Part shown: one piece after another, positions 62,228 to 64,000 of the stretch
Position numbering within the stretch: the stretch's first letter is position 1
Layout: each line of letters begins with the position of its first letter
DNA from: Micromonospora echinospora
GTDB lineage: Bacteria > Actinomycetota > Actinomycetes > Mycobacteriales > Micromonosporaceae
NCBI RefSeq assembly: GCF_900091495.1
Contig: NZ_LT607413.1
Location: 2,046,001-2,110,000 of the forward strand
Direction: 5' to 3'
DNA length: 64,000 bases
Notes under the pieces: generated by a model
Databases searched by the model: none
Told to the model about the DNA's origin: nothing
What the model saw: only the letters and a program-made list of their open reading frames with translations
Translations under genes and position numbers: made by a program

Positions 62228-62565
62228 CCACCGTCCTTTCGTTGGTCCTTCGTTGCCGGGCCGGTAGGCGGGCGCATTTCCGGCGGCCCGGAGAACCACT
62301 CGGCCGCGCCGTCCCCTGCCCGCTTCTCCAACGATCAACGGGCCGGCCGGTGCCCGTCGGATAGCCGGATGACGAGGACTTTTCTGGCCGGCTTTTCTGG
62401 CCGGATCCGTTGCCGGCAAAGCTGATCCGCCTACCGGGGGAACGCCACGTGTCCTATCCGGACGGCTTCTCGGCGGCCATTTCCCGACGACGGGCACCAT
62501 CGGCCGCAGTCATTGCTGCGAGGAGGTACAAATACGGTCCGAGTCATGTGCTCTTGGAAGGACCG
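62042..62565. repeat. 16-bp inverted repeat pair flanking a 492-bp segment
   Basis: CGGTCCTTCCAAGAGC at 62042-62057 and its exact reverse complement GCTCTTGGAAGGACCG at 62550-62565. The right arm contains the ribosome site of the gene at 62568; the left arm is at the end of the putative small ORF. Could be terminal repeats of a small element or coincidental sharing of a ribosome-site-like sequence. Confidence 0.5.
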
Positions 62566-62567
62566 AC

Positions 62568-63512
62568 ATGACGAACGACAACGGCGTGCCGCCCGGGCGC
62601 CGGCGACGGCACCGGCTGACCGACCGTGACCGGCTCGCCGAGCAGCTCACCCGGCACTGGGGCGACAGCGAGGTGGCGGCCTACGCGCTGGCGGTACGGG
62701 ACCTGGTGGAACAGCACGTCCGGATCGGGCCGGTCGACACCTGGCGGCGGGCCGCCGTCGAACTCGCCTGCGCCCAGGCCCGGCCACACGGCGAGCAGGC
62801 GGTCCAGCGAGCCGGAAAGGACGAGAGCAACCTACGACGGCTGCGCAAGAAGCTGTCGTGGAACTTCGGCGTACGCAGCCGGGGTCCACGCTGGCCCCTG
62901 GTGGAACTGCTGGTCCGGCACCTGGTTCCGGCCGAGGAGCAGCGGGAGACCCGGATCCGGCTGGCCGACCTGCACCGGGCGGCCCGGGGCCGTTACCCGA
63001 AGGGTTTCCGCCCGGACGTCCTCGGCCCGGTCGAGGTGCCGGCCGCAGAATCCGGCGAGGCCGTCCTGGTCGAACTGCTCGAACGGCAGAAGGCCGAACT
63101 CAGGGATCGGCTGGACGCCAGTCAGGCGGAGAACCTGCGGCTCCGGGCCGATCTCGCGCACCTGACCGACCGCCTGTGGCAGGTCGAGCCGCCGTCGGAC
63201 GAGGTGGGCCGCAGCTCGCCGCCGTCGTTGCGGAGCAGCCGGAACGAGGGGCACTTCGGCCACCCGACCGGGCTGGACGGAGACCCTCCGGTGCGCCGGA
63301 AACCGAGCCGGGCCGACCTGGTGGCTCCCCGGTCGTCCGGCGCCGCCGGGGTGACCTTCTGGTTGGAGGGTTTCGGGCACGACGGGCCCCGGAAGACCGC
63401 TGGCCCGGTCGACCGCCACACCCCGTCGCCACGCCCGACCGACCGCTTCCCGCAGCCGGGAACCGGGCGGACCCCCGCGCCGAACACCGCTTGGCGTCGG
63501 CCACCGGCTTGA
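62568..63512 (+). CDS. Unidentified protein with helical core and disordered tail
   Basis: 314 residues, ATG with GGAAGGA upstream. Residues about 15-160 are helical and basic (RRRRHRLTDRDRLAEQL, WRRAAVELACAQARPHGEQAVQRAGKDESNLRRLRKKLSW) and about 168-205 form a coiled-coil (VLVELLERQKAELRDRLDASQAENLRLRADLAHL). The C-terminal third is Pro/Arg/Gly-rich. The helical part resembles actinobacterial DNA-associated proteins, unproven. Its stop codon lies inside the first unit of an 18-bp tandem repeat. Confidence 0.6.
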   Translation: MTNDNGVPPGRRRRHRLTDRDRLAEQLTRHWGDSEVAAYALAVRDLVEQHVRIGPVDTWRRAAVELACAQARPHGEQAVQRAGKDESNLRRLRKKLSWNFGVRSRGPRWPLVELLVRHLVPAEEQRETRIRLADLHRAARGRYPKGFRPDVLGPVEVPAAESGEAVLVELLERQKAELRDRLDASQAENLRLRADLAHLTDRLWQVEPPSDEVGRSSPPSLRSSRNEGHFGHPTGLDGDPPVRRKPSRADLVAPRSSGAAGVTFWLEGFGHDGPRKTAGPVDRHTPSPRPTDRFPQPGTGRTPAPNTAWRRPPA

Positions 63513-63570
63513 GGGCGGCCACCGGCTTGAGGGCGGCCACCGGCTTGAGGGCGGCCACCGGCTTGAGGGC
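63499..63570. repeat. 18-bp tandem repeat x4 over the stop codon
   Basis: GGCCACCGGCTTGAGGGC repeated at 63499, 63517, 63535 and 63553, all perfect. The first copy holds the TGA stop (63510-63512) of the gene at 62568; the others lie just downstream, before the convergent biotin carboxylase gene. The minus-strand reading is PVAALK. No hairpin is obvious. Confidence 0.95.
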
Positions 63571-63639
63571 GGTCACCGGTCCCCGGCGGGCGAGCGGCCC
63601 GACCGGGGAACCGGTGACCTGTCGGCACGACCGGTTCGG

Positions 63640-64000
63640 TCAGCGCATGCGCCCGACGATGCCGGTGTCGTAGTCGCCGGAGACGAACTCGGCGTTCTCC
63701 AGCAGTTCGGCGAAGAAGGGCAGGTTGCACTTCGGGCCGACGACCTCGAAACCGGCGACCGCCGTACGGGCCCGCTCGATCGCCTCGGCCCGGTCCGCGC
63801 CGAAGACGATCAGCTTCGCCATCAGGGAGTCGTAGAACGGGGTGACCGTGTTACCGGCGACGTAGCCGGAGTCGACGCGGACGCCCGCACCGGTCGGCTC
63901 GGTCCAGGTGCTGACCACCCCCGGGCCGGGCAGGAAGCGCTTCGGGTCCTCGGCGTTGATCCGCAGCTCGATGGCGTGCCCGCCCGGGGTGAGCGCGTCC
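63640..64000 (-). CDS. Biotin carboxylase subunit, C-terminal part (truncated by window edge)
   Basis: About 120 C-terminal residues read into the right edge. HAIELRINAEDPKRFLPGPG, GYVAGNTVTPFYDSLMAKLIVFGADRAEAIERARTAV and GPKCNLPFFAELLENAEFVSGDYDTGIV are typical of acetyl/propionyl/methylcrotonyl-CoA carboxylase alpha subunits. No biotinyl-lysine motif follows, so the biotin carrier domain is on another protein or the subunit is a stand-alone biotin carboxylase. Presumed partner of the carboxyltransferase at 58962-60494. Confidence 0.92.
   Translation of the reverse strand, partial: DALTPGGHAIELRINAEDPKRFLPGPGVVSTWTEPTGAGVRVDSGYVAGNTVTPFYDSLMAKLIVFGADRAEAIERARTAVAGFEVVGPKCNLPFFAELLENAEFVSGDYDTGIVGRMR

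Overview
The window is high-GC actinobacterial chromosome, most likely Micromonospora or a close relative in the Micromonosporaceae. This is inferred from the dense GC-rich coding, the many GTG starts and 4-base stop/start overlaps, the DUF397/Scr1-type regulator pair, a c-di-AMP riboswitch on a cell-wall hydrolase gene, and the fhaA-fhaB-pstP-rodA-pbpA-pknA-pknB / trpG / crgA block that lies near the replication origin in actinobacteria. No origin or dnaA gene is visible here.

Layout. 1-5 kb: a partial gene, an unidentified protein, then a secreted pectin-degrading operon (pectinesterase then pectate lyase, each with a nearly identical ricin-type carbohydrate-binding module). 5-12 kb: WYL regulator divergent from a DinB-fold and a VOC-fold gene, 5-oxoprolinase genes pxpB-pxpC-pxpA, a hemolysin III-type membrane protein, and a SixA-like phosphatase (with an internal 30-bp minisatellite) between two paralogous DUF6458-type membrane proteins. 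12-18.4 kb: large acyl-CoA dehydrogenase, SpoIIE-type phosphatase, RlpA-like protein, PRTase, ASCH protein and LLM oxidoreductase. 18.4-20.9 kb: an accessory island with a multiply frameshifted gene, an AT-richer two-gene operon, a truncated tyrosine integrase and tRNA-Gly(CCC). 21-28.9 kb: secreted M43 metalloprotease, PNPOx-like protein, dCTP deaminase, two NlpC/P60 hydrolases (one behind a ydaO c-di-AMP riboswitch) and an EtfD-like membrane Fe-S oxidoreductase. 29-42 kb: crgA, DUF881 protein, class E sortase, small membrane protein, trpG/pabA, then the kinase/phosphatase/peptidoglycan operon running fhaA to pknB, with tRNA-Leu(CAG) upstream. 42-54 kb: epimerase plus WecG/TagA glycosyltransferase, subtilisin-like protease, several unidentified membrane proteins, Scr1/DUF397 pair and a glutamate-cysteine ligase-like enzyme. 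54-64 kb: MarR regulator, HTH-STAND regulator and a leucine/branched-acid catabolism cluster (acyl-CoA dehydrogenase, acyl-CoA carboxylase carboxyltransferase, HMG-CoA lyase, and at the edge a biotin carboxylase).

The most interesting element is the two-gene operon at 19076-20199. The first gene encodes a 126-residue minimal CRISPR-polymerase-like (mCpol) palm domain. It overlaps by 4 nt a gene for a CARF-like sensor (DVTGxxK motif) carrying two C-terminal transmembrane helices. This looks like a cyclic-nucleotide anti-phage system related in logic to mCpol-based (Panoptes-type) defence but with a different effector architecture. The AT shift, the decapitated integrase and the adjacent tRNA gene indicate horizontal acquisition.

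Other structure not explained by genes: a palindromic repeat placed exactly on the stop codons of two unrelated genes (10.4 and 23.6 kb); one 16-bp operator sequence shared by the fadE-like and etfD-like genes; tandem hairpins upstream of the pectinesterase; and coding minisatellites in sixA-like and pxpB.
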